NCBI RefSeq assembly: GCF_006864425.1
Contig: NZ_QHLI01000015.1
Location: 1-50,431 of the forward strand
Origin: Campylobacter troglodytis
GTDB lineage: Bacteria; Campylobacterota; Campylobacteria; Campylobacterales; Campylobacteraceae
Direction: 5' to 3'
DNA length: 50,431 nt
Part shown: positions 18,001 through 27,343 of the stretch, in pieces
Position numbering within the stretch: position 1 is the first letter of the stretch
How the letters are laid out: every line of letters begins with the position of its first letter
The notes under the pieces: model-generated
Databases searched by the model: none
What the model saw: only the letters and a program-made list of their open reading frames with translations
What the model was told of the DNA's origin: nothing
Translations under genes and position numbers: made by a program

Positions 18001-20431
18001 CGTTTGAATTTAGGTAATTATTTTCAAGCCTTTTGATGCCCACAAAATAATCATATTTTCGCAATTCAACATTTGCGACATTTTTTACACTTCTACCGCC
18101 CTTTTCAAAGACCTCTGTGCTTAGTTTTGCGTTAAAATTCAAGCCCTGAGCCTTTAAGATAGCACTAGCTAGCTCAAAGCTTGAAGCAAGCATTCCTTGC
18201 TCATCTAAAACCCCCTCATCCTCATCATCATCACTTCTTATGTAAAGGCTTGGATTTTCAAAAATATAGTTTGGATAAAGGGCGTTTGCAAAGCTTTTTT
18301 TGCTTACATAAAGCTTTGTTTGTGCCTTTAAGCCACTTGCAGGTGCACCAAAAAGGTATCTTGCAACAATGCTAAAATCAACAAGGCTTGTTTCATTTAT
18401 ATTTATAAACTCAGCCGTTTTAAGCTCTACTTCTATGCGGTTTGGAGCGACAGTTTGCACTAGAATCTTCTCATAAAAACTCTCCCCTGCAATGTCTAAA
18501 AATGCCTCATAAACGCCCGTTTCAGCCGCTTTATCTAGCTCAATCTTTGCATAAAACATACCATCGCTGATAGGCTCTAATTTTGCCTTATCAAAGCCGC
18601 TTAAAATCTTACCACGCGGATCTTTAACCGTCAAATTTATAGGGTGATTTAAAGCAGTTTTTTCGTTTTTGGCTACCACATTTAAATGAATAGTGTCTCC
18701 TGGACGATACACACCCCTTTCTGTGTATATGAAAGCCTTGATTTTGCCTGCATTCATAAGCCCACTAACATCAAAGCCATCAGTAGAAAGGGGGTTTGAG
18801 AGCCTTAAAATGCTCGCTTGCCCGTCTTTATGAGCTAGCAAAAATAGCACCTTATCATCGCTTGCCTCTAAAATTACCTCGCCATTGCTATCGCTTGTAG
18901 CCTCTGCAACAACTTGATTTTTCTTGCTAATCGCCTCTATTTTAACCCCACTTAATGCTTGCATAGTGGTAAAATCACGGACATTTACAAAGATTTGCTT
19001 ATTTATACTCTCAGCACTTAAAGCCAAATTTGAGAAGATCAAATGCTTGCTAATCTCAGCCCTTTTTCTAAAAAACTCATACCTTTCATAATCTTCAATC
19101 TCGCTAAAATCATACTCCGTCCCCTTTTCATCAAATTTCAAAGAGACTATGAAAACCCCGCTTAAATCCTTGAGTGCGTCAAGTTGTATTTCATTTTGCG
19201 TCCATTGATTTTTGTTGCTAGCTATATCAAATTCACGCTCTAAGATCAAATCCCCTGTGTATTCTAGGGCTTCGCCCTCCCAGCCTATGATTTCGCTTTG
19301 TTCTGAGCTTAATTTTTTCTTGGCTTGGAAATTGCGGTAACGCAAATATTCTGCGAGATTATTTGCGTAAATTTTGTAAAGTTCTAATTTCACCTTTTTG
19401 ACATTTAGGCTTTTAAAGGCGATTTTTCTTTGCGCCCCACTTGGCAAAAACACCCCATCGCTTGAAAAGGCAAGGCTTGGCTCTAAGTCAGAAAAGCTAA
19501 CGGTTGCACTAAATTCTTGAGTGCTAACAGTTTTATCCCTTGCCTTTAAGCCCTGCATTACGCTTATCTCATAGCTTTGCCCTATGACAAAGCCCCCTAC
19601 TAGCTTGATTGCGTTGCCACTGATGAGGGCATTAAACTCTACCTTTGGGCTTATGCGGATGAAATCTTTTATGTTTTGTTTATTATCAAGTTCTGTGTTA
19701 AAACTTAGCTCAATTTCCCTGCCCTTGCTTGTAGCAGCTTGAAGGACTAGCTCGTCTTTGGCGTTACTAAAATACTCAAAAGATAAATCCTTTTCAAGCC
19801 CTAAAGCCTTTTTAAAGACTAGGATCATATTTTGATTTTCCTCGCTAAGCTCAAACTCCTCGCTTTCTAGCACATAGAAATTTTCGCTATCGCTTTTGGT
19901 TATGATAAATTTAAGCTCCTTGCCATCCTTTTTAAGCACGATGTTTTTTTCATACTCCTCACCAAGATCAAAGCTTGACTCAAAGCTAGAAGCAAAGAAG
20001 GCTTTGCCCTTATAATCATAAAAATTTGCCTTCTTTATAAAAAGTTTAAGGGGGGCTGTTTTAAAATCTAGCTTAACAACTGTATCAAAGGTGTCAATGC
20101 TAAGCTTATATGTGCTGTTTGCTTTTAAGTTTAGATTAAGCTTTAAGGTGTTTGCTCTAAGACTTGCTGGAATTTGTAATTCTTTGCCATTTAGCTTTGT
20201 GGTGATTTTGCCATTTTTCAAAAGCTCATTTAGAGTATGTTGTTTAGAAAATGCCTCATCAAATTCAACAAAAAGTTCTTGTTGATGCTCTAAGATCCCA
20301 CTAGTTTGAGCCCTCACATACTCGTTTTTCTTCTCACAAGCTGTAAATAATAAGCAAACAAAAAGCAAAACTATAAACTGTTTTGCCCTTAAAAGCCTTA
20401 AATTTAGATAAAAATTCAAAAAATTAAACAT
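15062..20431 (-). CDS. alpha-2-macroglobulin family lipoprotein (YfhM-like)
   Basis: Periplasmic protease-trapping lipoprotein, 1789 residues from the ATG at 20431 (E. coli YfhM about 1650). The start is chosen because CAAAGGATCAAAG precedes it and a TATAAT -10 (20459-20464) lies 28 nt upstream; the longer frame to 20488 starts above that promoter. Signal peptide with lipobox LLFTAC (lipidated Cys32). MG domains follow (for example FIYTERGVYRPGDTIHLNVV, the MG3-like A2M_N motif), the A2M core PSYMGSVRVMAVGANERAFG, and the thioester motif GCIEQ with Cys1351, so it is the thioester-active type rather than the YfaS-like Cys-less type. Next come the thioester-domain helices (GGFAYWQGGNEADIWGSNYA) and the receptor-like C-terminus. 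Overlaps pbpC, the usual partner. Confidence 0.95.
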   Translation of the reverse strand: MFNFLNFYLNLRLLRAKQFIVLLFVCLLFTACEKKNEYVRAQTSGILEHQQELFVEFDEAFSKQHTLNELLKNGKITTKLNGKELQIPASLRANTLKLNLNLKANSTYKLSIDTFDTVVKLDFKTAPLKLFIKKANFYDYKGKAFFASSFESSFDLGEEYEKNIVLKKDGKELKFIITKSDSENFYVLESEEFELSEENQNMILVFKKALGLEKDLSFEYFSNAKDELVLQAATSKGREIELSFNTELDNKQNIKDFIRISPKVEFNALISGNAIKLVGGFVIGQSYEISVMQGLKARDKTVSTQEFSATVSFSDLEPSLAFSSDGVFLPSGAQRKIAFKSLNVKKVKLELYKIYANNLAEYLRYRNFQAKKKLSSEQSEIIGWEGEALEYTGDLILEREFDIASNKNQWTQNEIQLDALKDLSGVFIVSLKFDEKGTEYDFSEIEDYERYEFFRKRAEISKHLIFSNLALSAESINKQIFVNVRDFTTMQALSGVKIEAISKKNQVVAEATSDSNGEVILEASDDKVLFLLAHKDGQASILRLSNPLSTDGFDVSGLMNAGKIKAFIYTERGVYRPGDTIHLNVVAKNEKTALNHPINLTVKDPRGKILSGFDKAKLEPISDGMFYAKIELDKAAETGVYEAFLDIAGESFYEKILVQTVAPNRIEVELKTAEFININETSLVDFSIVARYLFGAPASGLKAQTKLYVSKKSFANALYPNYIFENPSLYIRSDDDEDEGVLDEQGMLASSFELASAILKAQGLNFNAKLSTEVFEKGGRSVKNVANVELRKYDYFVGIKRLENNYLNSNDKISFEIIVSDLQNKLLKGKKLEYKIYQSRASWWWDYDSYSDFVRSIKKDKNSQIIASGELTSADKPVLLDFESKDKFGDMFIEIIDQASGVSTGQNFYISSWGEPHSADIQSALKIKSDKPSYKIGDKAKIEFESTKNAKALVTLSNNEGIIKRFVLDTRDKSTEFEVAIEKNFAPNIYASVSLLQEYESWQNDRALRLFGVVPIKVEDSESKLNLSIKAPEKILPQSEFEVEIQSSDKKPYTYTLAIVDEGLLSLTNFKTPDIWGYFYAKTGFKLKVFDTYDKIIAKTFGEVAKVLTTGGDRMLMMSAANRAKKSKEDEQADRFKPVVLYQAPVKTDKNGFAKVKFTMPSYMGSVRVMAVGANERAFGASDKSILVSAPVLMLETLPRSLRIGDEFKLLVQVFKIDKNVKNASLSIKSKNKLLSLEKNTLSVDFSKGDTQNVYFDVRVNNENIGIEELEFELKAGKYSYKSQSEIDIKAKNAYSFASEDFVIKAGESKEVGIDESFLRGSTAAILKLSPTPILNLDKRLNFLLRYPYGCIEQTTSAVLPQLFLDKFSYKADKQKIINNINAAIARFSGFQTANGGFAYWQGGNEADIWGSNYAGLFLLVAKDAGYFVPQSLYNRWLNYEKNFVKQNALNRNEMVIYQANSLFLLALAKEPNISAMNVLYEKFKSSLDNTSLWQLAAAYKLAGMDEIALKIARNTSTEPNLNKHYYSYSYGSALRDKAIIANAYKIVYGKNHSELLKELGTHLKSDAYLSTQSAGYALYALALGLDLNENTQGAAMNASVNLNGKEVKFAQNSVQSLEFTSGKAVIKTQKDLFASFAVEGIKKEIPKPFSNNLTITRSFFDERGNEISEDALKSSQAFYMKLNVAQNGSFGEIQNLALTQILPSGWEVANTLLNDEAPSFARSSQYDFIDIRDDKIMWFFALYNKKDFYIRLNAITPGKYTLTGAFVEAMYDDSFQALSEGKAVAVEQ

Positions 20432-20458
20432 CTTTGATCCTTTGTAATGCTTGGTGAA

Positions 20459-20464
20459 ATTATA
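20459..20464 (-). promoter_or_regulatory. -10 box of the A2M-pbpC operon
   Basis: Reverse strand TATACTATAAT with the -10 TATAAT at 20464-20459, preceded by T-rich DNA. Confidence 0.55.
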
Positions 20465-20663
20465 GTATAAAATACACAAGCTTTTCAAACAAGATCCATT
20501 TTTTTAAGTATCAAGCCTTGTTTTTTGTAATGCTTTTTAGTGAAAAAATTTAACAGTTTATCAACTTGATAAACAAGATAAAACAATCTTTATAAAACTT
20601 TGTTAAAATTACAAAAATATTTAAGCTAAGATATTACAAGAACTAAATCACAAAAGAGTTTTA

Positions 20664-21032
20664 ATGAAACCAAAATATAATCTTCTTTCTAATTGGCACT
20701 ATGCTATGCAAGGACTCTTAGCTATGCTTAAAAATGAAAGATCCTTTCTCTTAGAGCTTATCTTCATAGTTCCAGCTCTTATTTTAAGCTTTTTTTTGCC
20801 ACTAAGCCTAGAAAATCATCTTATCTTGGTGGGAGTTTTATTTCTCATACTTATAGCAGAGTGTATAAATTCAGCTATTGAGGCCTGTGTGGATCTAGTT
20901 ACAAAAGATTTTCATCCAAAGGCAAAGATAGCCAAGGACTGTGCTAGTGCTGGGGTATTTTTAACTGTGGTTTTAGCCTTATTTAGCTGGGGTTTTGTGC
21001 TTTTTGATCTTTATAAAAAGAATTTGGGCTAA
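20664..21032 (+). CDS. dgkA: diacylglycerol kinase
   Basis: Small trimeric inner-membrane kinase that recycles diacylglycerol to phosphatidic acid. 122 residues, like E. coli DgkA (121). Three membrane segments (about 33-51, 54-72, 96-115). Signature: [10 protein letters not shown] with the conserved Glu, [17 protein letters not shown] (E-x-N-x-AIE-x-x-VD) and [16 protein letters not shown] (AKD-x-x-SA). It precedes ruvC by 17 nt on the same strand and is likely co-transcribed. Confidence 0.95.
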   Translation: MKPKYNLLSNWHYAMQGLLAMLKNERSFLLELIFIVPALILSFFLPLSLENHLILVGVLFLILIAECINSAIEACVDLVTKDFHPKAKIAKDCASAGVFLTVVLALFSWGFVLFDLYKKNLG

Positions 21033-21049
21033 GCTATGAGGGCAAGGAT

Positions 21050-21532
21050 ATGAAGATCTTAGGCATAGATCCTGGCAGTAGATTTTGTGGATATGCGGTT
21101 GTGGAAACAAGGGGAGGCAGGGCTTCTTTGATCGAGGCTGGGCTTATCAAGATCAAGCCTAGCAGCTTGCAGTTTCAAATCACTGAGCTTTGCGAGGGGC
21201 TTGATCTGATCTTTAAGGCTCATAGCTTTGATGAGGTGGCGATTGAGGATATTTTTTATGCCTATAATCCAAAATCTGTTTTAAAGCTTGCCCAATTTAG
21301 AGGGGCATTAAGCTTAAAGATCCTACAAATTCACGGAGAATTTGCCGAATACACCCCCCTTCAAATCAAAAAAACAGTAACAGGAAATGGCAAGGCTACA
21401 AAGGAACAAGTGGCCTTTATGGTAAGAAGATTGCTTGGAATTCAAAAAGAAATAAAACCCCTTGATGTAACAGATGCCATAGCTGTGGCTCTAAGTCATA
21501 GCTTTCATCTCAGACTTAAAAAGCAAAGCTAA
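21050..21532 (+). CDS. ruvC: Holliday junction resolvase RuvC
   Basis: Dimeric endonuclease that resolves Holliday junctions with RuvAB. 160 residues, normal length. Catalytic acids are in place: D7 in [19 protein letters not shown], the Glu of VAIEDIFY (about residue 67), and the Asp pair in [13 protein letters not shown] (about 140-143). The central [21 protein letters not shown] segment is characteristic. Start ATG at 21050 preceded by GAGGGCAAGGAT. Confidence 0.96.
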   Translation: MKILGIDPGSRFCGYAVVETRGGRASLIEAGLIKIKPSSLQFQITELCEGLDLIFKAHSFDEVAIEDIFYAYNPKSVLKLAQFRGALSLKILQIHGEFAEYTPLQIKKTVTGNGKATKEQVAFMVRRLLGIQKEIKPLDVTDAIAVALSHSFHLRLKKQS

Positions 21533-21621
21533 GATCTTTTTAAATGGGAGGTGGATTGCAGATTATGGATTACAAAAGATAGAATACGAAAGATATATTG
21601 AGAATTTTTTGGCAAGTTAAA

Positions 21622-21780
21622 TTCACACAAAATTCAAAATCCCTTGTCGGTATCCCACAATATGTCTTTTGTAATCTGAATTTAAAACACCTTGTCGGTA
21701 TTTCATAATATGTATTTTTTAACCTAAATTCAAAATCCCTTTCCAGCATTCCGTAAGCTATATTCCGTATTCCGCACAAA
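21622..21780. repeat. 48-bp tandem repeat, about three copies
   Basis: CCTTGTCGGTAT recurs with a 48-bp period (21641, 21689; a diverged CCTTTCCAGCAT at 21737). On the minus strand the period is 16 codons and reads RDFEFRLKNTYYEIPT / RCFKFRLQKTYCGIPT / RDFEFCV. No start signal supports translation. The whole 21533-21849 gap has no other feature. Confidence 0.8.
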
Positions 21781-21849
21781 GAAAGCAAAAGCCTAAAAGC
21801 AGCAAAGCTAACTCTAAGCCCTCAACACAGCAAAAAACAAAAATTAAAT

Positions 21850-22287
21850 TCAAGCCTTTTCTTGTAACTTCTTAAACTCAGCTAAAAGATCTTCTCTTAG
21901 CTCATCAGCTTTTTTTTCGCCGTCCTTAAAATGAGAAATTACCACAGCTTCAAGCTCTTTTAAAAAGCCAAAAAGCTCATTTTGCCAAATTTGATCATTT
22001 TTTTTGCTTAAATTCATAGTTTGTATGAAGATGAGTTTTCTAGATAGATCGCCTAGTTTTTCAAGGCATTCATTTTTTGTCTCATTATCCAATAAAACAT
22101 TTTCAAAGCTTTGTGCTTGTTTTTTAAATGCCACGATTTTTTCGTTGATTAGATCGCAAAATTCAGGATAAACGCTAACCTTCACAGGCTCTAAAAGCGA
22201 TTTTTCGTCTATGTTTAGCGTGAATTTTTTAACAGCAAAATAAAGCATCAAAAAGCTTAAAGCTGCTATTAAAAGATAAAAGATCAT
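21850..22287 (-). CDS. small membrane-anchored coiled-coil protein, unknown
   Basis: 145 residues. One N-terminal membrane helix (MIFYLLIAALSFLMLYFAV) followed by a mostly helical charged domain ending DELREDLLAEFKKLQEK. No enzyme motif. Overlaps the rhodanese gene by 4 nt (ATGA) and is third in htpG-rhodanese-this gene, the same order as Cj0518-Cj0520 of C. jejuni as I recall it. The conserved placement suggests a real gene; function unknown. Confidence 0.75.
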   Translation of the reverse strand: MIFYLLIAALSFLMLYFAVKKFTLNIDEKSLLEPVKVSVYPEFCDLINEKIVAFKKQAQSFENVLLDNETKNECLEKLGDLSRKLIFIQTMNLSKKNDQIWQNELFGFLKELEAVVISHFKDGEKKADELREDLLAEFKKLQEKA

Positions 22288-22622
22288 TTTAAGTCCCTAT
22301 AAGGCACTGTTTTATAGCCCTGGGCTATTAAAGAGTGCATACCGCCCTTTAAATTCGTAGTATCAAGCCCTAGCTTTGATTTAATCAAATGAGTAGCCAC
22401 AGATGAGCGGTGTCCTGCAGCACAAACAAAGGCTATTTCCTTGCTTTTATCTGCTAGCTTTTCAAATTTAGCCACAAAATCAGGATCAATTGAGCCATTA
22501 TCAAGGGTCAGAGTAAGCAAGATAGCATCCTTAATCACACCGCTTTGTTGCCACTCCTCCTTTGTGCGAACATCAAAGATTTGATAGTCCTGCAAGATAG
22601 CCTCGTTTATGGGTTCGCTCAT
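22284..22622 (-). CDS. single-domain rhodanese-like protein
   Basis: 112 residues from the ATG at 22622 (MSEPINEAILQDYQIFDVRT); a TTG at 22628 would add two residues. Rhodanese domain: the DVRTKEEWQQSGVI CH2A motif and the active-site loop VCAAGHRSSVA with the catalytic Cys (about residue 80), then LKGGMHSLIAQGYK. The loop C-AAGHRS fits sulfurtransferase or sulfur-carrier function. The start is coupled to the htpG stop. Confidence 0.9.
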   Translation of the reverse strand: MSEPINEAILQDYQIFDVRTKEEWQQSGVIKDAILLTLTLDNGSIDPDFVAKFEKLADKSKEIAFVCAAGHRSSVATHLIKSKLGLDTTNLKGGMHSLIAQGYKTVPYRDLK

Positions 22623-22624
22623 TA

Positions 22625-24466
22625 TCAACTCAAAGCCTTTAATATGATCTTATTTAAGGCATTATTAAAGGCACTTGGCTCCTCAATGCCAACCCCCTCG
22701 CTTAACTTTGCCATACCAAGAACTATTTGAGCTAGATCTGGTGCGAAGGTCTCATTTTCTTTTAATTTAGCAAAAATTTCGTGCCTTGGATTTAGCTCTA
22801 AGATAGGCTTAACCTTTTGTTCTTGCCCCATTTGCTTTAAGAGCTGCTGCATAGCAAAATCTGGCTTATTTTTATCATAAACTATGCAACCTACACTCTT
22901 ATCAAGCCTCAAAGTAGCTCTAACATCATCCACCTCGTCCTTTAAAAGCTCCTTGAATTTAGCTAGAAGTGGCGCAAAGGACTTTTGCTCCTCCTCGCTT
23001 AACTCCTCCTTGCTTTCTACTTGATTGATAGCTGTGAATTTTAGCCCCTCAAATTCAGGCAAACTTGGAGCTATGAGTGTATCTATCTCATCATCAAAGA
23101 GCAAAACCTCAATATCCTTTGCCTTGTAGCTTTCAAGTAGGGGCGAATTTCTTAACAGGGCTTCGTTATTACCTGTTAGATAAAAGATCTCTTTTTGCTC
23201 ATTTTTTACACGAGCCTTATAATCAGCTAAAGAGTTTAAATCCTCATTTTTTGAGCTTTTAAATAGCATTAAATTCAACAAACTTTCCCTCTCAGCCCCC
23301 CAACCGTAAAGCCCTTCTTTTAAGACCTTGCCAAAGAGCTTGAAAAATTCTTTGTATTTGTCCTTGTCCTTTTCTTGTAGCTTTTTAAGCTCGCTTAAAA
23401 TTTTCTTTACACTAGCTTCTTTGACGGCTTTTAAGATGATGTTTTCTTGTAAAATTTCACGGCTTACATTTAGGGGCAGATCCTCTACATCTATTATACC
23501 ACGCACAAAGCGAAGATAGCTTGGCAATAATTCCTTATCATCATCTGTGATGAAAACCCTCTTTACATAAAGCTTTAAGCCGCTTTGATAATCCACTCTA
23601 AATAGATCAAAGGGCTGGCTACTTGGGATAAAAAATAAGGTGTTATACTCAAATTTGCCCTCGCTTTTAGTGTGAATGTGAAGCAGGGGCTTTTGAGAAT
23701 CGTGAAAATTTTGCTCGTAGAATTTCTCATAATCATCTTGTTTTATTTTAGACTTATTTTGCCTCCAAAGTGCGGTGGCTGCGTTTATTTGCTCAATTTT
23801 AAGCTCTTTTTTAGGCTCTTTGCCCTCTTTTTTATCCTCCTCGCTTAAAAAAACAAGCTCTTCTTTTTCTAAAAAGATGGGAAATTGAATGTGATTTGAG
23901 TATTTAGAAATGATATTTTCAAGACGGTAGCTATTTAAAAACTCCTCATCCTTAAGATAAAGAGTGATCTTTGTGCCTTGCGTGTCTTTGTCAGCCTCGC
24001 TTAGCTCATAGCCTTTTGCATCTGAGCTCCACAAATAAGCCTTGTTATCAAGCACCTTGCGGCTTAAAACCTCCACCTTACTCGCTACCATAAAGGCTGA
24101 GTAAAAGCCAACTCCAAACTGCCCTATGAGCTGGCTGTCCTTTTTCGCATCCCCGCTTAAATTCTCTAAAAAGCTCTTTGTGCCGCTTTTTGCTATGGTT
24201 CCAAGATTATTTTGCAAGTCCTCCTTGTCCATGCCTATGCCGTTATCCTCTATGATGAGTGTTTTAGCCTTTTCATCGAATTTAAGATCTATGCGAGGCG
24301 TGAATTTAAGCTCCTTGTAAGCATCATCACTAACTGTTAAAAAACTTAGTTTATCAAGTGCATCGGACGCATTTGAGATAAGCTCTCTTAAAAAAATCTC
24401 CTTGTTTGAATAAAGAGAGTGAATCATAAGCTCTAAGAGTTGATTAACCTCGGTTTTAAACTGCAT
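22625..24466 (-). CDS. htpG: Hsp90-family chaperone HtpG
   Basis: Dimeric ATP-dependent chaperone. 613 residues (E. coli 624). GHKL ATPase motifs: [47 protein letters not shown], then middle domain [33 protein letters not shown], and the C-terminal dimer region. AAAGGATTACAA ribosome binding site. First of three coupled genes. Confidence 0.97.
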   Translation of the reverse strand: MQFKTEVNQLLELMIHSLYSNKEIFLRELISNASDALDKLSFLTVSDDAYKELKFTPRIDLKFDEKAKTLIIEDNGIGMDKEDLQNNLGTIAKSGTKSFLENLSGDAKKDSQLIGQFGVGFYSAFMVASKVEVLSRKVLDNKAYLWSSDAKGYELSEADKDTQGTKITLYLKDEEFLNSYRLENIISKYSNHIQFPIFLEKEELVFLSEEDKKEGKEPKKELKIEQINAATALWRQNKSKIKQDDYEKFYEQNFHDSQKPLLHIHTKSEGKFEYNTLFFIPSSQPFDLFRVDYQSGLKLYVKRVFITDDDKELLPSYLRFVRGIIDVEDLPLNVSREILQENIILKAVKEASVKKILSELKKLQEKDKDKYKEFFKLFGKVLKEGLYGWGAERESLLNLMLFKSSKNEDLNSLADYKARVKNEQKEIFYLTGNNEALLRNSPLLESYKAKDIEVLLFDDEIDTLIAPSLPEFEGLKFTAINQVESKEELSEEEQKSFAPLLAKFKELLKDEVDDVRATLRLDKSVGCIVYDKNKPDFAMQQLLKQMGQEQKVKPILELNPRHEIFAKLKENETFAPDLAQIVLGMAKLSEGVGIEEPSAFNNALNKIILKALS

Positions 24467-24835
24467 TTGTAATCCTTTTGTTGAATTTTTCGCTTTTAAA
24501 ATTCAAGCTTTTTTAAGCCTTTGAATTTTAGCACCTTGCGTGAATTTGTTTTTGTAAAAAATTCACAAAAATTTTAAAAACCCACGGTTTTTAAAAAGCT
24601 TGTCTGAATTTTTTGGACTAATTTTAGGGCTAAATTTTTAATGCTTTGTGAATGAGAGGGCTTTTATAAGCCAATTAATTTATACTCTTAATCAAAGGCT
24701 TCATTAAAAAATTCAAGGCTTGTTAATTTAAGATCCTTAAAAAGCATTTTTGCAAGAAAGAAGAGCTTTTTGAAAAATTTGAAAAGACTAAGCTTTTAAA
24801 ATTCACAAATATTTGACAAGGCAAAATTAATTTTG
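24467..24835. other. htpG upstream region
   Basis: AT-rich, with several AAATTCA and TTGAATTTT motifs and no gene. I see no clear heat-shock element (neither a CIRCE palindrome nor a HAIR-like repeat). Confidence 0.5.
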
Positions 24836-25432
24836 CTAAGTTGCTTTTTTTTTAAATTTGATGTAAAAAAGAAGTAAAAGTAGGACAAAGACCGCAAGGG
24901 CTATGATTATTTCTTGCAAGTAAAGCCTTAAAAGTTCCTCGTTTTCTCCAACAAAATACCCAAGTGCTACTAATATACTAACCCAAATAAGGCTTCCCAA
25001 GGCAGTAAAAAGGATGAATTTAAATAAATTCATCCTAACCAAACCCGCTGGCATTGAGATATATTGACGAATGCCTGGTAAAAGTCTGCAAGTAAAGGTT
25101 GAAAATTCACCGTGTCTGTTAAAAAAGGCTTCAAATTTAATAAACTTAGCCTCGCTTATGCCAAAGAATTTGCCCCATTTAAGCACGAAGGACCGTCCCC
25201 AAAAATAGCAAATATAATAATTTATCAAAGCACCCAAAACAGAACCAAGCACCCCACAAAACACAGCCACAAAGGCATTCATCTCGCCCTTGCTTGCCAA
25301 ATATCCAGCAGGTATCATCACCACCTCGCTAGGAAAGGGTATAAAGCAGCTTTCAACAGTCATTAAAAGCACTATGCCAACATAGCCTAAGTCCTTAGCA
25401 AGATCAAGCACAAAGCTTATAAACTCTTGCAA
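24836..25432 (-). CDS. DedA-family membrane protein
   Basis: 198-residue inner-membrane protein of the DedA/VTT superfamily, whose members move lipids such as undecaprenyl phosphate across the membrane. Landmarks: ESCFIPFPSEVVMIPAGYLA (the E-x3-P-x-P-SE motif with an acidic residue), GSVLGALINYYICYFWGRSF, FNRHGEFSTFTCRLLPGIRQYISMPAG (R-x3-PGIR), and hydrophobic segments through the C-terminus. It starts 4 nt after the chemoreceptor stop, so it is the last gene of a four-gene cluster. Confidence 0.93.
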   Translation of the reverse strand: MQEFISFVLDLAKDLGYVGIVLLMTVESCFIPFPSEVVMIPAGYLASKGEMNAFVAVFCGVLGSVLGALINYYICYFWGRSFVLKWGKFFGISEAKFIKFEAFFNRHGEFSTFTCRLLPGIRQYISMPAGLVRMNLFKFILFTALGSLIWVSILVALGYFVGENEELLRLYLQEIIIALAVFVLLLLLFYIKFKKKAT

Positions 25433-25436
25433 ACAC

Positions 25437-27083
25437 CTAGCCCTTGATGATTTGATTTAGTAGCTTATCACTCTTTTCAAGCTCAACAGAGCGATTCATT
25501 ACATCTGTAACTATTTGCATAGATTCTTTTAAAAGTCCGTCTATAAAGACCATAGAATCGATTATGCCCTTTGTTTGCTTTGAAAGGGTGATGGTTCTTG
25601 AGTTTTGCTCATTAATATTTACAACAACCTCATTTATGTGAATTTGGGTTGTTTGCAAGGCTTCTTGTGAATCAGAGCCATCATCTTCTAAATTCACAAG
25701 TATGCTTGAGTTTTCCTCTAAGGACTTGCTTATGTTTGTAAGATCGCTTATTACGCTTTTTATGTTATTGCTTATCTCTGTGATGCTATTATCCGTGCTT
25801 TCAGCAAGCTTTCTAACCTCATCAGCCACCACAGCAAAGCCTCGTCCATAATCTCCAGCCCTTGCTGCTTCTATGGCTGCGTTTAAAGCCAAAAGATTTG
25901 TTTGTTCTGCTACCTCGCTTATTAAGGAAAGGACATTGTTTATTTGAGCGACATTGTTTTGAAGATTGGAGATTTGATTATTAAGTGAGGTTTGACTTTC
26001 AATGCTTGATTTAAGCTGGTTTAAAAGAACGCTCATAGCATTTCCTGTTGTGTCTATGTGTCCCTTGCTTTCTTTGATCTTATCTTGGCATTCATTTGCC
26101 ATGTTGATATTATCATCAAGCCCTGAGACTATGTTTTTACCTGTCTCAACGCTCTTTGAGGTCTTATCGCTAATGCCTGCTATGTGGCTTTGAAGCTGGG
26201 AAGAATAGCTACTTAGTTTTAGAATCTCTTGGGTGGTTTGCTCGGCTATTTCTATGATCTTATTCATCTTTAAAACAAAGGCATTTATGAATTTAGAAAC
26301 AATATAAAGCTCATCTTGCTCCCCTCTTTTAATCTCCAAAAAGCCTCCCTTGGTGTCTTTAAGATAATGTACTATGACATTGGCATCTTTTTTGAATTTT
26401 CTTAGAATTTTCATAGCGATTAAAAAGATTATAAAGCTTACGGCTAGGGTGCATACAAGCACGGTTAAAACGATCTTAGCTGCTAGGTTTGCATCATCTT
26501 TTGAGTTTATAGCCTCAGCAAGATCAAGTATCATAGTGTAAAGCTCTTGGTCCATAGTATCTAAGGAGCTTGAAATATAATCTGTTCTTTCATAGGTCCT
26601 TTGTATCAAAGAATCAAAAATTTGCTTAAATATGCCTTGAAGCTCAAAGCCCATCTTTCTTACATCATTGCTTGATAAAACGCTTTCTATGTCATCGTGA
26701 AACTGCTTTAATATCTCATCTTCTTTTATAAAGCTATTGTTCCAGCTTTGTATCATTTGGGTGATGATTCTTTTAAGATTGGCATCATCTGGATTTAATA
26801 AGAGCTTGATTAAATTTGCATCCACAGTTCCCATAAATTCAAGCTGTTCTACTAGGTTTTCATTTTTTTTCATAGTATCTTTTGCACCAGCTAGTGATTC
26901 TACTGCATTAGCAAAGCCAGCATTGATCTTATAAGTATCCTCTTCAATATGAGAAACAAAGCTTAAAAAGATCGCATAAAAGATAAAAAACACAACACAA
27001 ATGATTAAAACAAAGGCACTGATAGCTCCAAAGCTTAGATTAAGCTTGGATGAAATGCTAAGATTGGCTAATCTTTCAAACAT
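25437..27083 (-). CDS. methyl-accepting chemotaxis protein
   Basis: Transmembrane chemoreceptor, 548 residues. First helix about 18-42 ([21 protein letters not shown]), a purely helical periplasmic part of about 155 residues (likely four-helix bundle, not Cache), second helix about 205-225, HAMP-like linker, and the cytoplasmic coiled-coil with the CheA/CheW hairpin tip [20 protein letters not shown] ... [14 protein letters not shown]. It follows a 77-residue exported protein by 15 nt and an outer-membrane protein, suggesting a shared ligand. Ligand unknown. Confidence 0.92.
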   Translation of the reverse strand: MFERLANLSISSKLNLSFGAISAFVLIICVVFFIFYAIFLSFVSHIEEDTYKINAGFANAVESLAGAKDTMKKNENLVEQLEFMGTVDANLIKLLLNPDDANLKRIITQMIQSWNNSFIKEDEILKQFHDDIESVLSSNDVRKMGFELQGIFKQIFDSLIQRTYERTDYISSSLDTMDQELYTMILDLAEAINSKDDANLAAKIVLTVLVCTLAVSFIIFLIAMKILRKFKKDANVIVHYLKDTKGGFLEIKRGEQDELYIVSKFINAFVLKMNKIIEIAEQTTQEILKLSSYSSQLQSHIAGISDKTSKSVETGKNIVSGLDDNINMANECQDKIKESKGHIDTTGNAMSVLLNQLKSSIESQTSLNNQISNLQNNVAQINNVLSLISEVAEQTNLLALNAAIEAARAGDYGRGFAVVADEVRKLAESTDNSITEISNNIKSVISDLTNISKSLEENSSILVNLEDDGSDSQEALQTTQIHINEVVVNINEQNSRTITLSKQTKGIIDSMVFIDGLLKESMQIVTDVMNRSVELEKSDKLLNQIIKG

Positions 27084-27098
27084 AAATCTACCTTAACT

Positions 27099-27332
27099 TT
27101 ACTTACCTGCATAAGAAGCTTGATTTGGATTATCAGCAGCCCCTGCTATTAAACACTCTTTTAGGGTTGAGGCATCTGCTTGATCGCTTACTCTATTATT
27201 TACCCATCTTTCGATTTGAGCCATTGTTTTTGAGGCTGGATTTGGTGCTTGATACTTTGCACTCAAAGCACCACAGTCAGCAGCTAGGATAAAAGCTGGA
27301 AAAATAAAAGCTATAAGAGTTAATCTTTTCAT
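27099..27332 (-). CDS. small exported two-cysteine protein, unknown
   Basis: 77 residues: signal peptide MKRLTLIAFIFPAFILA, cleavage after ILAA or similar, then a 59-residue mature protein with two Cys (ADCGALSAKY and LKECLIAG) that could form one disulfide. No CxxCH haem motif. Ribosome binding site TTAAAGGAGTTTTTT. It sits between the DUF3373 barrel gene (11 nt) and the chemoreceptor (15 nt), which makes a periplasmic ligand carrier or a structural accessory possible; this is inference. Confidence 0.8.
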   Translation of the reverse strand: MKRLTLIAFIFPAFILAADCGALSAKYQAPNPASKTMAQIERWVNNRVSDQADASTLKECLIAGAADNPNQASYAGK

Positions 27333-27343
27333 AAAAAACTCCT

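Noticed and set aside
20432-20488. Longer start for the A2M lipoprotein
   Set aside because: Adds 19 residues before the signal peptide and starts upstream of the TATAAT box.
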